Source of the DNA: Cycas panzhihuaensis
Lineage: Eukaryota; Cycadophyta
Length of the DNA stretch: 64,000 nucleotides
Reading direction: 5' to 3'
NCBI GenBank assembly: GCA_023213395.1
Contig: CM041465.1
Span: forward strand, 193,819,741 to 193,883,740
Every line of letters starts with the position of its first letter. Positions within the stretch are counted from its first letter, which is position 1. Positions 33,966-46,730 of the stretch are shown here, one piece after another. Below the pieces are notes generated by a model, which saw nothing but the letters and a program-made list of their open reading frames with translations, had not been told where the DNA came from and did not search any database. The translations under genes and the position numbers were made by a program.

Positions 33966-36011
33966 TAAGATGTTATCATCATCCTATGTCCTTATCTAAT
34001 AAGATAAACCACTACCCATAAGGACTATTTGAGGTTATTTATTCTCTTCATTCATATATCATATCTATATCTTCCCTCTAATCTATAGTTAGATAATTCA
34101 CCTCATAGAAAGAGTATGTAGAAAGATTTCTTACTAGTAATTACATAAACTTTACACAATAAACTTAAGAAATAACCTAAATATTTTAACTTTGAGACCT
34201 TTAACTTAGAAAGCTTACTTCTAACTAAATTTAATGGTTAGTTTTTGTTAGCCCCCACCTACCAATACACACACACATATACACACACAAATATAATCTT
34301 GTTCTAATTTCCATAATAATATTAGTATGTTAATCATTATATTATAGAATAAGCAAGTGATATCTTAGTGATTTTATGTATTAATTTTATCTTACTATTA
34401 ATAGATTATATTTCTACTAGTTCATACTTCTAAAGATGAATGAAATCCCTAGTTAGTTTCCAAGCATAAGCTTAAGGAAAAAATTATGATTCTAAATGCA
34501 TTCCATAACTATTGCATTGCTAATTCACATGACCATGCTTTGATATATCAACAAATACATATCCATGTGTATTGCATAGGGAAGTGTTTCTATGTAAAGA
34601 TGAAGGATAGTTAGATGGATGTGTAGATGCAATAAATTTATGTAAATATTAAGGGTGTAAATATAAGGATGAAATTAAAGAGAAGTAGATTATAGTAGAC
34701 TAAAGAAAACATAAACCAAGTGTATGAATAAAAAAATTCATTTGTTAAAATACCTTATTTCATAGTATATATTTAAATAGATAAACCTTTAATATAATGA
34801 TAATGTATCTATTTTATTTATTATAGGTTAAAATACATTAAAATTCTATTAATAATTATTAAGCAATTTAAATCTACCATGATATAGTTAGACTTATTTA
34901 GATGTTTTATTTTTGAAAAGTATTTATCATTATCAAACATTATAAATCCTTTTATGACAGTTTAGAGTTTGATATACAATTAAGTTTTGGATGCATTCTA
35001 TATTTAAAAATTTCTTATAGCAGTCCCTTATCATTAAAACCATAAAATATTCTTATGAAGATATAAAAATTATAAAACTAATATAAAAAAATTTCATTGT
35101 GATATTTGTGGATTTAGTTGTTATTCAATTATAAATTGATTAAAAAATCAATGAACATAATATTAGATATATCCTTCATTTATCAATATGGCAAGCACTT
35201 GATTTGAATTCCTCCATGGAGTACAAGTTAGTGTATTGTTATTTTTTAAAACTTTGTTGATAATGCAATTATCAATAACTATTTATTTTCCTTTACTTTT
35301 AAAAATTTTGATCCATAATCTTTCTAAGGTTTTATATTTTTAATGTTTTCTTATATTCACTTAGCTCTAATTGGTGGGATAATTATTATTATTAAAGTTT
35401 GGTTAGAATCTATATATTAAGAAGCCAATTTTATTCTTTCTAGTGATAAAAGAGAAGTAATTAATTATTTCATTGTAAAATGATTTGGACTATATAAGTG
35501 TTATAAATCCAAAATTAAAATGGAAAGAAAATAGTTGAATTAAAAAAAAAAAAAAAAAAAAAAAACCATCATCAACTCCAAGTATGTCAAATAGAATAAA
35601 TTACAAATTAAAATAAACTCATAATTTAAACTCTAAAGAACAAGCCTTTATATAGTAGCTTATTTTGATTATTTAAATCAATTTTAATTCTCTTTGAAAT
35701 TAGTAATTTTTTCTTGGTTCATAAGAATGTAACCTTGCTTTAATTATTTTAATGCTTTTTAATTCCATTTGAAATCAATATTTTTTCTTTATATATGGGA
35801 ATATAACATGCCCTATCTTATTAAAAAATGGAGCTTTGTCCTTAAATCTCAAGTATAGGTGGATGATGCCTACATTAGAATTAATGTTTATGTCATGGAT
35901 CCTAGTACAAGTGATGAGGTGTAGGAATATTCGATGACATGTAAGGTTATCATTAAATGTGATGATATATGTCAAGGTAGTTATAAGTAATTATGGATTA
36001 TTACTGATCCC

Positions 36012-36065
<54 letters not shown>

Positions 36066-36293
36066 CTTATATATTAGGCATCGAGTATTCTTAATAAACA
36101 AAAAAGTAATTAAAAGTAGACCAATTCTACATAACACTTTTGGTGTATTTGTATTTTGATCTTAGTCAATTTACTTACATTTAGTATTAGTCCAAATTGT
36201 AAGAAGCCAATTTTGAGGGATTTACAAGGTGCAGACGAAGTTTGAAAATGAATTTAAAGTGGCCTTCTTAAGCCAAGTATGTCATGGAAATTT
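33966..36293. other. AT-rich region without genes
   Basis: It holds an A run at 35542-35565, a (TA)n run at about 36014-36064 and a CA-rich patch near 34265. No coding frame, LTR pair or RNA gene was recognised. Confidence 0.5.
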
Positions 36294-36499
36294 TGTTAAA
36301 GTATAAACATAGATTGGAGAGAACTTGTTGTTTTCATTATGAGAGATGAACTCTCTCTCTCTCTCTCTATATATATATACATATATGTAATTATAACTAT
36401 CAGGTATCAGACTAACACATGGCACATACATGTTTATGCTACCTCAGTACGTGTCTAAGTGACACTTATCCTTTTTAGATAAAATATTATATTCTAATA
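36294..36499 (-). repeat. 3' LTR of copia deletion derivative
   Basis: 206 bp, ending ttctaata. It contains a (CT)n(TA)n run that is short in the other copy. Confidence 0.85.
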
Positions 36500-36504
36500 C
36501 CCTT

Positions 36505-36999
36505 TCTTAATGTTTTATCTTTTCAATTCTATCTTGTCTCTCAAAATTTGAAATTTATCTTTGATAAGTGGATTTGTTAAGATGTAAGTAATTTGCTCAT
36601 TCATTAGAAAGTATGTCAGGTCTATTTCTTTATTTTGAACCTTTTATTAAATGAAGTGATTATGCACTTTAATATGCTTTGTTCAAGCATGGAGAACTAG
36701 ATTTCTAAACAACTTGATAACACTTTAATTGTCATAAAATAACATTGTTGATTCCTTTTGGTGTTGATCCAAATCTACTAGAAGTTGTCGTAATTAAACT
36801 ACTTCACATGTTGCATTGACTACAAATTTATATTCAACTTCTATGGAAGAGAGAGCAACTATAGGTTGCCTTTTGCTACTCTAGGAAATTGTTTTTGACC
36901 CAAGAAAGAAACAATATCTACTTATCAACTTCCTTTTTTTCTTGTCTCCTACCCAATCTAAGTCATAATATCCAATTAATTTATTTGATATAGAAAGTA
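36505..36999 (-). pseudogene. Copia RNase H, joined to protease
   Basis: The minus strand reads NKLIGYYDLDWVGDKKKR, YCFFLGSKTISWSSKRQP and VALSSIEVEYKFVV, then CEVVWLRQLLVDL (W from TAG), FYDN-SVIKL, RTKHIKVHNHFI and LTYFLMNEQITYILT. This is the complete C-terminal RNase H of copia pol, ending just before the purine tract. Immediately upstream is protease sequence, so about 2 kb of integrase and RT is absent. Three or four in-frame stops are present. Confidence 0.85.
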
Positions 37000-37260
37000 T
37001 ATTACCAATTTTCTATACAACACCTTTTATTTTGACTACTATAGTTTTGATTCCTTTGATGTTTAGTAGGTACTTATCCCTTAACTCTATAGATTTATGA
37101 GAAGAGTAGGGTTTTAAGGATTAGAACCAATCTTCACATCCTATCATATGTCTTGATGCTTTTGAGTCAATGTACCATACCTCTTCATCCTCCAGACTAG
37201 TTGTGAGAGTAATAATGAATGTAGTTTCTTATTCATATTCATTATCTTACTCTTTACTAT
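37000..37260 (-). pseudogene. Copia protease, N-terminal part
   Basis: The minus strand reads EVWYIDSKASRHMIG, where family members have WYIDSGAS. The catalytic D-S-G glycine is now lysine. It then reads LRDKYLLNIKGI and breaks off into the RNase H domain near 37000. Confidence 0.75.
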
Positions 37261-37269
37261 ATTTTCCTA

Positions 37270-38140
37270 TGGGATGTTTCCCTCTCTAGATTTTAGCCCT
37301 TCTTTGAGAACATTAATAGGGGTAATGCCCAGATTGGACACAGTGATAACAAAGATCAAAATCCCTATAACTACTTAAGAAGTACCCTAGTTTACCACAA
37401 TTAAAGCATGCACATACTTCTCTAGGTGGAATGTTGCATCCTTATCCTTGACTCTCTTATTGCCTTCTATGAGATGTGCTTCTAATATCTAGGCCTTATG
37501 CATGACTATGAACTTAACCTCTTCCTCTAGGTCTAAGATGAAGTTTGTTTACAAATGAATCTTCTACTTCTACTATATCTTCATAACACTTATTTCTTTA
37601 TTCTTGTCTTAGTAGTAAACTTATCAAAGTATCAAGCATCATAGTATTGGTCCAATCATTATTCGTTATTGTGTTGACTATGATATCAAAGGATTTTGGA
37701 AGTTTATTGACTATCATTTCTGTAATCTCCTACTTTGAGATGTATACTTTGATACTTAATAGGTCATTTCTGACTTAGATGACCTTATGGATGAATTCAA
37801 AAACTATTTTAATATCTTTCATGTATAACTTAAATAACTCTTCTTCTAGGGTAATGATTCTTACCTATTTTTTTTGGATATATATATTTTTAAACATCTT
37901 CCAAATTTCTTTTGAAGAATTTAGATTCTCAACATAAATGAGAAGAGGGTCAAAGACTAATAATTTTAACACTATCACTCTAGTATTGTCTTTTTCTTCC
38001 TAGTTGGTTTATGCAGTGCCAACAATAGCAAGTTTGGCTTTAGATCCAGTGGCTATACCCCAAGCATTTTTTACCCTTAATAGGGTTTCTACTTTAATTT
38101 TCTAGTCATGATAATTATTTTTAGTTGATTTATCTTGCTT
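37270..38140 (-). pseudogene. gag: Copia gag with two zinc-knuckle-like motifs
   Basis: Gag core residues on the minus strand are RVKNAWGIATGSKAKL, NSSKEIWKMFKNIYI, RIITLEEELFKLYMKDIK and EMIVNKLPKSFDIIVNTITN, then LISLLLRQEQR. The nucleocapsid part reads CFNCGKLGYF and, about 20 residues on, LCYHCVQSGHYPYQC, so one knuckle is nearly intact and one has lost its histidine. Stops and a frameshift near 37860 break it. Confidence 0.8.
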
Positions 38141-38883
38141 ATTTAGAGTTAGAATGGAAGAAGCGATCGTATAACTTTTAATGAGATAAAGAACAAACTC
38201 AAATCTAGACTAGAGAGTGACTATCTATATAACTATATAGATTTTTGTATAAAATTCAAGTGTATGGCTATTAAACAATAACTACCTCAAACTATAGTTC
38301 TTTTTTAGTACAATCCAAATATACAATTGGTTTGACAGATTCTTTCTAAATAGAAAGAAATTTCTTTCGAAACCCCTAGATGGGTGGCTAGGGTTTTATA
38401 AAAAGCTACTCAAATCATAAAAAATAACTAATAAATCTCTTCACAAAAGAACTTAATAGATTTGTATCAATAGTATAAAGATATTTTAGTGACTTTTACC
38501 TAGAGATAGAGTCATATGTTTTTAAAATTTGAGTTTTTCTTCTCAAACCTGTGCACCTAAAAAAGTACCAAAAACTCCTTAGAAATTGGCTCTAATGGAT
38601 TTGATGTAGAAGCGAGAAATGACGAGGATGATCAGATCTACAATCTAGGAAAGTTTAGAAAAAATATGAGCACTTTGGTTTTTCCTGGTCTGTACGACTA
38701 TACAGTTCCATATAATTACTTCTCTATCCCTCTTGAAGATGATCTTTATATCTTCTTATATTCTTCTTCAATTCTTGCTCCTCTTTATTGATTTGATCTA
38801 AGAATTAATCTCTTCTCCTAACTTGGCTTTCCTCAACTAGGACTTTCTCTATTAGATGGGCTTGATAACCTACTCTAACACCA

Positions 38884-39071
38884 TGTTAAAGTATAAACAT
38901 AGATTAGAGAGAACTTGTTATTTTCATTATGAGAGATGAACTCTATATATACAAATATGTAATTATAACCATTAGGCAACTAATTGATGCATGGAACATA
39001 CATGTTTATATTACATCAATAAGTGTCTAAGTGACCCTTAGCCTTCTTAGATATAACACTATATTTTAATA
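38884..39071 (-). repeat. 5' LTR of copia deletion derivative
   Basis: 188 bp, aligned with 36294-36499. Shared words include gagagaacttgtt, cattatgagagatgaactct and gtgtctaagtgac. Confidence 0.85.
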
Positions 39072-40257
39072 AAAATAATTTTAAAAACTGAGTACTATAT
39101 GGAAATTTATAAAGTGTTAAAAGTTTATATGCAGTAAATTTTATTTAGTAACTTTCAAAATTTTGTAGGGTTATTTTTATTCATTTACTATGAATAAAAA
39201 AAATTTAAAAGATATGCATTAATTTTTGTGGGGCAAAATTTTGTCTATGAGCATAATTTTTTTGAAACTTATAGAGGAAATTTTTAGGGTTCAGTTTTTT
39301 CAAAGTTAAATTTGTAGGGCACAAAGAAAATTCTTATGTGGTAGATCTCACCAAGCTTAATTATAATAATGTTTAAAATATAGTCAAATGAATCCCATAA
39401 CTATACTTCATTTTATCTATGTGAATAGTGGGTAAACAAAATTACTTAAAAACATAATTACCATGAGTAGTTTTTTGGAGGTATTCATGATTTGAAAAGC
39501 ATAAGTAAATGTGAAGGGATTTGAAACCCATAAGAGTTAATCTTTGAGATCTATGCGATATCCACTATTCTTGTGATCTAAACAAGAGATCATTGGGTTA
39601 TTCACAAAAAATACAATAGGTTTATTAGTAGCCAAAGTCAAAGGTTGGTCTTTATATAAACAAGTATATGCTAATAAAAAATAGTAGATGGGAAATGTAT
39701 GGAAGTTTGAGTTCAAACATAGTAGGGCTAATTTTCTATGATTTAGCAATGACATTAAATAAAGTTATATAGATGACACTATTAAATATAGAAATTCTTA
39801 CTAGGGCATGATAATCAAACAATTGAAGTTTATACAAACTAGATGAAACTAAATGAATAAGAACATGCCCACAATCACCAAAAAACATACATAGTTAAAG
39901 GAGATGTCTTATAAAAATTCTAAACCAAGATGAATTGATTCATAGATGAAGACAAAATTGATCAAATTCATAGAAGAGATTGAGAAAAATTGTTAAAAAG
40001 CTAAAAAATAAGTCATCATTTAAAAAATTTGAGAAACTTTAGCTAATTCCTCCCTCCCCCTTCACCCATTTTTCTAATGTTAATATATAGTTTTTAAGGG
40101 TTTATTGCAAGTCTCCTTTTTGATACCTCCCAGTCACATGGACTATTAGGATGCTATAGAAATTTCTAGTTTTTCTAATACACTAAATAAAAATTTAAAA
40201 GCATATATGAAAATTGATTCTTTATTACATGGTAATATTTTGACTCCCTATATGGTG

Positions 40258-40321
<64 letters not shown>

Positions 40322-40499
40322 TAACACTTTATGTAGTGGCCAAAGACTTTGAAAAGTATACAAAATAATAAAATCTTAGTGTGTGGTAAGCCAAGGCTAT
40401 TTAATGCCCACTTTTATATGTGATTTTTAATTTTTTTTTGTGAATTTTAATGTTCTATATAAACATGCTACATGGAAAGCTATTTAATTATATCACCTA
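39072..40499. other. AT-rich region with a (TA)n run
   Basis: No gene was seen. A pure (TA)n run spans about 40259-40319. The LTR expected upstream of the copia at 40500 was not found. Confidence 0.5.
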
Positions 40500-41473
40500 G
40501 AAGAACTAGATGACCAATTTACTTTGATTGAAGGGATCATGGTTGATAGTGTAACGTAAGGTAAGGTACCTATACCAAATGAAAAGACTACCATTAATCA
40601 TGAAAAGGTAGAGTACAAAGGAAAAAAGTGATTTTGCCTTATGACTAATTAATATATCCATTAGTGGAGCTGTAGCAGAAAATGTCAAAAGTCCTAAAAT
40701 ACTTAAGGAAGTATCGAATGCCATCACATCTATCTTAGAGGTAAAAAAATGATGGAAAGTTTATGGTTTCAAAGAGTTAACTCTATAGCCTTATAATAAT
40801 AGGTTTAATGATTAAAAATCTATAAATGGTGAAGGAAATTATTAATTAGATGGGGAATATTAGAGAAAATGCCGACAATAAAGACACCATTATTATACTA
40901 TTAAGGAGATTGCCAAAGAGACTTAAAAAATTTATGATGAGTTCTTTTATATTAGAGAAAGTAAGAAATATCATATTTAATGAGCTAAAGGCATTTTTTT
41001 TGTAACATAAATAGATATTAAAGCATAATATTATTGTAAAATCTTTTGATGCATTCTTAGTGATTTCAAAAGAGAAGAAACCCTTCATTATGAAGAAGAA
41101 GGAACTTAATAACAATAACAATCTACTTAGAAGGGGCAACTAGAATTACTATTATCATAATAAACTAGGCCATTTTAAAGAGGGATTGAAAAAAATGATA
41201 GGATGATCAATAAAATAAGAGAGATTGGTAAAATTAAAAGAAGAAATTATATGTAAGGTACATTTTTGGATAGTCAATCATCTCAATTAACAAGGAAGAA
41301 AAGCTCTTATTGGCAACTTCATAGATGAGTTTGAGGGTATGTGATGCTTATTATATTGATTCAAGGGCTTGTAAGTGTATTACAAGTAGGATTAATTGGT
41401 TCATATACATATGGATAGCAATTAGATAAACAATCAACTTGGGAGATAATAACATGTTGAATGTAGAGGGGAT
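40500..41473 (+). pseudogene. gag: Old copia: gag and start of protease
   Basis: The plus strand has scattered but ordered copia gag traces: INISISGAVAENVKSPKILK at about 40640, then a zinc-knuckle relic YYYHNKLGHFKEGLKK at about 41140 in which every cysteine is gone. Next comes a protease trace YYIDSRAC near 41350 with WFIY and NNMLNVEGI. At 41474, inside protease, a small LTR element interrupts. The frame resumes after 42783. Very many stops show great age. Confidence 0.7.
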
Positions 41474-41754
41474 TGAAGGGAGAGTGGGAGTTAGAGGGAA
41501 TAAGACATTATATGAAGGACATCAATGATACCATATTTTTAATATTATGAAGGCAGTGTTAAAGAACACCTGGGGGCCTTATAGCTTGGTATATATAGAT
41601 AGGAGTTGGGTGGGAGCCCATTGTCTATCATCTTTCAGTGTTTAAAAATATCATTTAAAAAATATTAATCATTTGACTATGGTCAGTTAATATTAGCTCC
41701 ACCAACCCAAATGTCGACACACTTATTAATAATCCAAATGAATATTATTTAATA
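41474..41754 (-). repeat. 3' LTR of 1.3-kb remnant
   Basis: It has a 20-bp insertion (gagagtgggagttagaggga region) relative to the right copy. Confidence 0.8.
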
Positions 41755-42522
41755 TTTCTCCCTCATAATGTTCATTTGAGAAGACTTCAAGCTAATCTCT
41801 AAATTTATGGAACTTAAACTTTTCAAAAACCTTAGTAAAGATATCTGTTACTTATTCTTCTATACTATAATAAGTTAACTCAAACTCACCAGCTTGAACC
41901 AATTCTCTAATGAAATGATGTTAAGTTTAAATATACTTTATTTTGCCATGAAATATTAGATTTCAAGTCATTTGTATGGTGCTTTTGTTATCATACAACA
42001 TTTATGTTGGACCATCTTTTTTTACCTATAAGTCTTGGAGTAATCTTCTTAGCCAAATATTTTCACAAGCTCTTACTACTACTACTTTGTATTCTGCTTT
42101 TGTAATAGACAAGGACACCATGTTTTATTTCTTCAAACTCTAAGATTTTGATGCTAAACCTAAACTAAAGCTATAACCTGATGTAGACTTTCTATGATCA
42201 ATACGACTTGTCTAATTTAAATTTGTATAGCCAACTAGTCTAAAATTTATAAAAGACTTGTAATGTAGTCCATAGCCAACTATGTCTTGTAAGTATCTAA
42301 TGATCCTTTTTGCTACTTACCAATGTGATACTTTGGGATCATGCATGAATCTAGAGACAACACTTACTGCATACATGATATCTAGCTGAGTCAAAGTTAA
42401 GTAGATCAAACTACTAATCAGTTGCTTGTAGAGTGTATGATCAACCAATGCTAATTCTTCATACTTAGATAATTTTGTTTCAACTTCAATTGGTGTAGTA
42501 AGTGCTTTACAATCACTCTTAT
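41755..42522 (-). pseudogene. Copia RT tail and RNase H
   Basis: The minus strand reads CKALTTPIEVETKLSKYEEL, YKQLISSLIYLTLTQLDIMY and VVSRFMHDPKVSHW, then the RNase H part: ASKS-SLKK, ITKAEYKVVVVRACENIWL, LYDNKSTIQM, IKYI, LVQAGEFELTYYSIEEQV and IFTKVFEKFKFHKFRD. It ends at the purine tract EGEI/LTR border. It is clearly the last third of a copia pol, with several stops. Confidence 0.85.
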
Positions 42523-42783
42523 TGAAGGATAAGACATTATGCAAAGGACATCAATGATAACATATTTTTAATATTATGAAGGTAGTGTTAAAGAACACCT
42601 AGGGGCCTTATGATCTTATATATATATATGAGAGTTGGTGGGTGCACAATGTCTACTATCTTTCAATGTTTAAAAATACCATTTAAAAAAATAGAAATCA
42701 TTTGGCTAGGATTAACTAATGTCAACTCCACCAATCCTAATGTTGACTCACTTATTAATAATCCAAATGAACATTATCTAACA
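42523..42783 (-). repeat. 5' LTR of 1.3-kb remnant
   Basis: It aligns with 41474-41754, ending atctaaca against the duplication gggat. Confidence 0.85.
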
Positions 42784-43720
42784 GGGATAGGAGTGGTCCC
42801 ATTCATTATACCTTATAGGTAAGACTATTATATTGAGGATGTGATGTATATATTAGGATTAAAGAATGATTTGATTTTTATCAACTAAATTTAAGATAGT
42901 AAGATGAATATTCTCTTTAAATATAAGAAGGCTATTGATAGTAACTATATGGAGAAAGTAATAGTTGAAGGAGTTAGAGATAGTGATTTTTATATGCTCT
43001 TAGGAAAAAATGTAAACTAAAGAGAATTAATTACTGATGCATTATGTAAAATTCAATTATGGCATCATAGAATAGGTCATTTACACTACTGCTTTCTTTT
43101 TATGATGCATAAACTAAATATGGTACATGGTATTCCAAAACATAAACTAATGAAGATCATTCATAAACCTTGTATTATAGGTAAGCAATATAGGGAGAAG
43201 TTCCAAAATGGTAAAACTTTAAGAGCAACTAAAAATGTTAACCCTTGTACAGTCAAATATTTGTGATTCAATGCTAACTATTTCACTTAAAAATAAAAGA
43301 TATTTCTTGACCTTCATTAATGACTTTTTAAGGAAAGTTTAGGTCTATGATGTAGAGGAGAAATCCTAGACCTTTGGTATTTTCAAGCAGTTCAAGGTGA
43401 AAGTGGAGAACAAAAGTGGTTAGAGGTTGAAAATTATTAAATTAGATAATGGAGGAGAATACACCTCCAATGCATTTATCCAATTTTGTAAGGATCATGG
43501 GATAAAAAAGTAGTTAATTAAAACATATATTCATCAATAAAATAGAGTTACTTAGAGGATGGATAGGACTTTAGTTAAAAATACCAAGTTGATGATGAAA
43601 ATAATAAATCTCTCATAGTCCTTTTAGGTATACATTTTTGTATAGTAGTATATCTAACCGGTAAGAATATGCCAAAGGTTGTTTAGAATATAATCCTGTA
43701 AGAAGCCTAGTCAAGGAGAA
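42784..43720 (+). pseudogene. Old copia: rest of protease and integrase
   Basis: Protease resumes at GIGVVPFIIPY and VMYILGLKNDLIFIN. Integrase follows: LWHHRIGHLH (zinc-finger histidines), KPCIIGKQYREKF (the first of the two cysteines kept), RYFLTFINDFLRKV, FKQFKVKVENKSG, and LDNGGEYTSNAFIQFCKDHG, which contains the second catalytic aspartate. The final glutamate region reads RVT-RMDRTLV. About a dozen stops are present. Joining across the nested element at the gggat duplication gives EGIG, in frame. Confidence 0.85.
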
Positions 43721-44330
43721 AGCCTATACCGATTCATCTTAGAATCTTTGGAAGAACTATATATATGCATGTCCTAAAAGATAAATGCCAATAATTTGAT
43801 TATAAAAGTTTCAAGTGTATCCCTATTAGGCATAACAAAGAAAATAAAGCATACTAGATATTAGAGTTGGAAATTAGAAAGGTATGTGCAACTTAAGATG
43901 TCTTCTTTGAAGAAGGCAATAAGTAGGTTATTAGTCTATATACTTCAAAAAAGTAACAAGATAAAGGGAAGTATATTAAGGGATAAACTAAGTCAAATTC
44001 TTTAAGGCAATAATTTATTGAGCTAAAGACTTATTAAGAGCCAAAATTTAAATCAAAAGGTGAGGAGGAGGAAGAGTATCAAGATGCTAAAAAATCATAG
44101 CCTAAAGTGTAGCTTGAGGTTACCGCACCTACTAAGAAACTTACCAAATAGTATTTGAAAAGCATAGTAGAAGCTTAATTACCTAAGAATAAAGGGAAAT
44201 ACAAGTTAAGGATAAAACCTAATATGGTTGAATTTGATTTAATGCAAGATATGTTAAATGTTAAAGATCCTTTGAGTTATGAGAAGGCCTACTAGGATCA
44301 AAAGAAGAGAACAATAATATATAATGAAAT
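43721..44330 (+). pseudogene. Old copia: integrase C-terminus and linker
   Basis: Heavily decayed. Traces such as CIPIRHNKENKAY-ILELEIRK match the integrase C-terminal domain. The remainder is lysine- and glutamate-rich linker before RT. Confidence 0.5.
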
Positions 44331-45050
44331 CTATATTATGAAGTAGAATAAGATTTAGGACTTGATTGATTTACTATAAGGCAAATATGTGATTAGATAT
44401 AAATGGGTCTGTAAGATAAAATTTATATCTAGTACCTAAATTAATAAATAAAAAGTTTAGAGCATACATAAGGTATTAGTTACCCAGATATATTAACTTC
44501 GATAGTAAAAATAGTGACAACTATATTGATACTAGCAATAGTTATATAATTTAAATGGAAATTACACCAACTAATATGAAGAGTTCTTTTCTAAATAGAG
44601 ATCTTAAGGATAAGATATATATAGAACAACCACATGGATATATAACAAAATATAAAGAACACCTTATCTATCACTTAACAAAGCCTTTGTATGGTCTAAA
44701 GAAAGCTCTAAGAGACTAGTGTTTTAAAATGAATAAGTATTTTAAAAATACCTAATTTATGAGGTTTTTAACTAATCTAAACTTATAAATAAAAGTTAAA
44801 GGTGAATAATCAATCATATTTATGGTTTTATGCATGGAGAATCCCATGATCATAGGTAATAATACCTCAAAGGTTAATGACTTAAATGATAATCTTAAGA
44901 TAACATTTAAGATGATAGATCTTAGACTATTCCACTACATTTTAGGAGTGGAAGTTTGGAAGAAGTCTAAAAATGTTATCATTTTATAGGCTTAGTATGT
45001 ATCAAGAGTTCTAAAGGAATTTAGAATAGAGGATTATAAACTAGAATGAT
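44331..45050 (+). pseudogene. Old copia: reverse transcriptase
   Basis: Visible RT blocks are NMKSSFLNRDLKDKIYIEQP, HLTKPLYGLKKALRD, MVLCMENPMIIG in the place of the Y-V-D-D block, FKMIDLRLFHYILGVEV and YVSRVLKEFRIEDYKLE. The catalytic aspartates are lost. The sequence ends abruptly at about 45050 and no RNase H or LTR follows, so the 3' end is missing. Confidence 0.8.
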
Positions 45051-46725
45051 CTTAAAGTGTGGGAGAAGCACTATCGTCGAAACCTAACAAACGAGCCTAG
45101 GGTAAATGTGGCAAGCTGGAAGGGAGAACAATACTCCACACCCTACCCAAGGTATCTATGCACCTCTTAGATGTAGAAAGCAGGGTAAGCAACAACCTCA
45201 AGAAGTGCTTATACTACTACCTAGAGTAACCCAGATGAGGATAGACACATGGAGGAGGTTTCACCCCCTAATTTCTAAGGCATGTATAATGACCTAAAGA
45301 AAAGAAGGTAAAATGGATGAATCACACACCTATGAGCCTCTTCTACTTGGTGAATTCAAAGGGAGTTTTTGATAATAGGATGATACATTCTACGAGTTTG
45401 GGAACCTGCAATATTACAATCTTTCCTTTATCTTGAATCTTGTAAGATAAGGAGAGAGTAAGGATGGACCTATTTGCAATATGTGTGGTGGGGATTCTAG
45501 TTGATAACCTAATTCTTTTACTTTTTTTTATTTTCTTTTATTGTATTTGTTGTATATATTTTTTCTTTTTTGTTTTGGAGGTTTATCCTAAATGTAAGTA
45601 ATAATATAAAATGAAAGCCAAAGGAAAGCAATGCTTAAAGAAACAAAGTAAGAAAAAAAGAAATATTTACTTTTCTTCTTTTCTTTTTTTTTTGGGAAAA
45701 AGGAGGGAATTGAGTGATATGAGAAAATAAGAGTAGGAAAAGAGGATGATTAATCAAGGGATGCCTCTCTCTCTCTTTCCTTTCTTTCTTTTTGTTGTTT
45801 CCTACTCCTTCAACCCCAATACCCTTCTTTTCCTCTCCTTTGTCTCTCCTATCTTTTCTTAATAAAATAAAATAAAATATGAAGTGGAACAAAATCAAAT
45901 ATTATGATAAAGTCAAGAGAAGAAGGAATGTATACCCATGATAATGATGTTCGATGGTGATGAATCTCATATCCTCACTTTACATGTGATTGATTTGATG
46001 ATGAGTATGGGAGGTTCACTCACCTCCCCCTGAGAGAAATCTTATAGTGTTTCTGCTTGCCAGTTTCCCTTCTCATAAAAAAGAAGAAAGAAACGAATCT
46101 TGAAAAGAGACAAGAAACCCAAAGGAAACCTCAAATAAGAATCACTACCACTTACCTCTTCTATGAACAGTTGCTACCGATAATGATGGTAAGATCCTTC
46201 ATGAAAATCTTATCGAACCAACAACTTTTCTTCCTCTGTGTATATAGATTAGCTTTCTCTCCCAAAGACATACAACATGCACAAAAATATATCACTCAAC
46301 AATGAGACAATTAGCAATGTCATATAAACTATGGAATGAGAAAATAACATCTACGAACTATCCATTATAAAAATAAGAATGGTAAAAGGAGGTATAGTTG
46401 AGAGCCTCAGAATGGCACCATCTCTCCTATATCATTAGTTTCCCAAGTCCTACTTAGGAAATCTCACCATATGCTTGCAAACCCACTTATCTAGAAGAGT
46501 GAAAATCATCAACATTCAACTTAAGATAGCTTAATATCAAGCAAAGAAAATGGAAGTCTCAAGTAAAAGTCTAAGAAGTATCAGGTGGAGATATGATAAG
46601 AAATTAAAGGAACATTAGCCAACATGAATCATCAAAAATCCTCATAACATGGTTTTGAATATGATGGAAACAAGGAGGAGAATAACAAATCCTAAAGCTT
46701 AGGAGTGGTTTACCATATCTTTTTT
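45051..46725. other. Unassigned sequence, possibly a gypsy LTR
   Basis: There is no open frame of substance. On the minus strand it has a TATA-like ctatatacacagagg near 46240, followed by purine-rich leader-like sequence (45640-45860 is strongly strand-biased). Together with 54621 onwards it is the target into which the 7.9-kb copia inserted. It may be the long 3' LTR of gypsy-2, but I could not match it to a second copy. Confidence 0.3.
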
Positions 46726-46730
46726 TGGAG

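Larger units (their letters stand above)
36294..39071 (-). mobile_element. Copia deletion derivative (gag-protease-RNase H)
   Basis: A 2.8-kb minus-strand element. LTRs are 36294-36499 and 38884-39071, both starting tgttaaagtataaacatag. A primer site variant (minus TGGTGTTAGAGTAGG) lies beside the right LTR and a purine tract (AAGAAAGGG) beside the left. Gag and the first half of protease are readable, then the sequence jumps to the RNase H domain of copia pol. Integrase and RT are missing. The flanks do not give a clean 5-bp duplication. Confidence 0.85.
41474..42783 (-). mobile_element. 1.3-kb LTR-RNaseH-LTR copia remnant
   Basis: A minus-strand element flanked by a perfect duplication gggat (41469-41473 and 42784-42788). 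LTRs of 281 and 261 bp both start tgaagg and share aagacattat and aaggacatcaatgata. A purine tract lies beside the left LTR. Beside the right LTR there is no primer site; instead the end of copia pol begins at once. Everything from primer site to RT is missing. Confidence 0.85.

Noticed and set aside
36289-36293. Target duplication for the copia derivative at 36294-39071
   Set aside because: Left flank aattt and right flank aaaat do not agree, and AT-rich ends allow several shifts.
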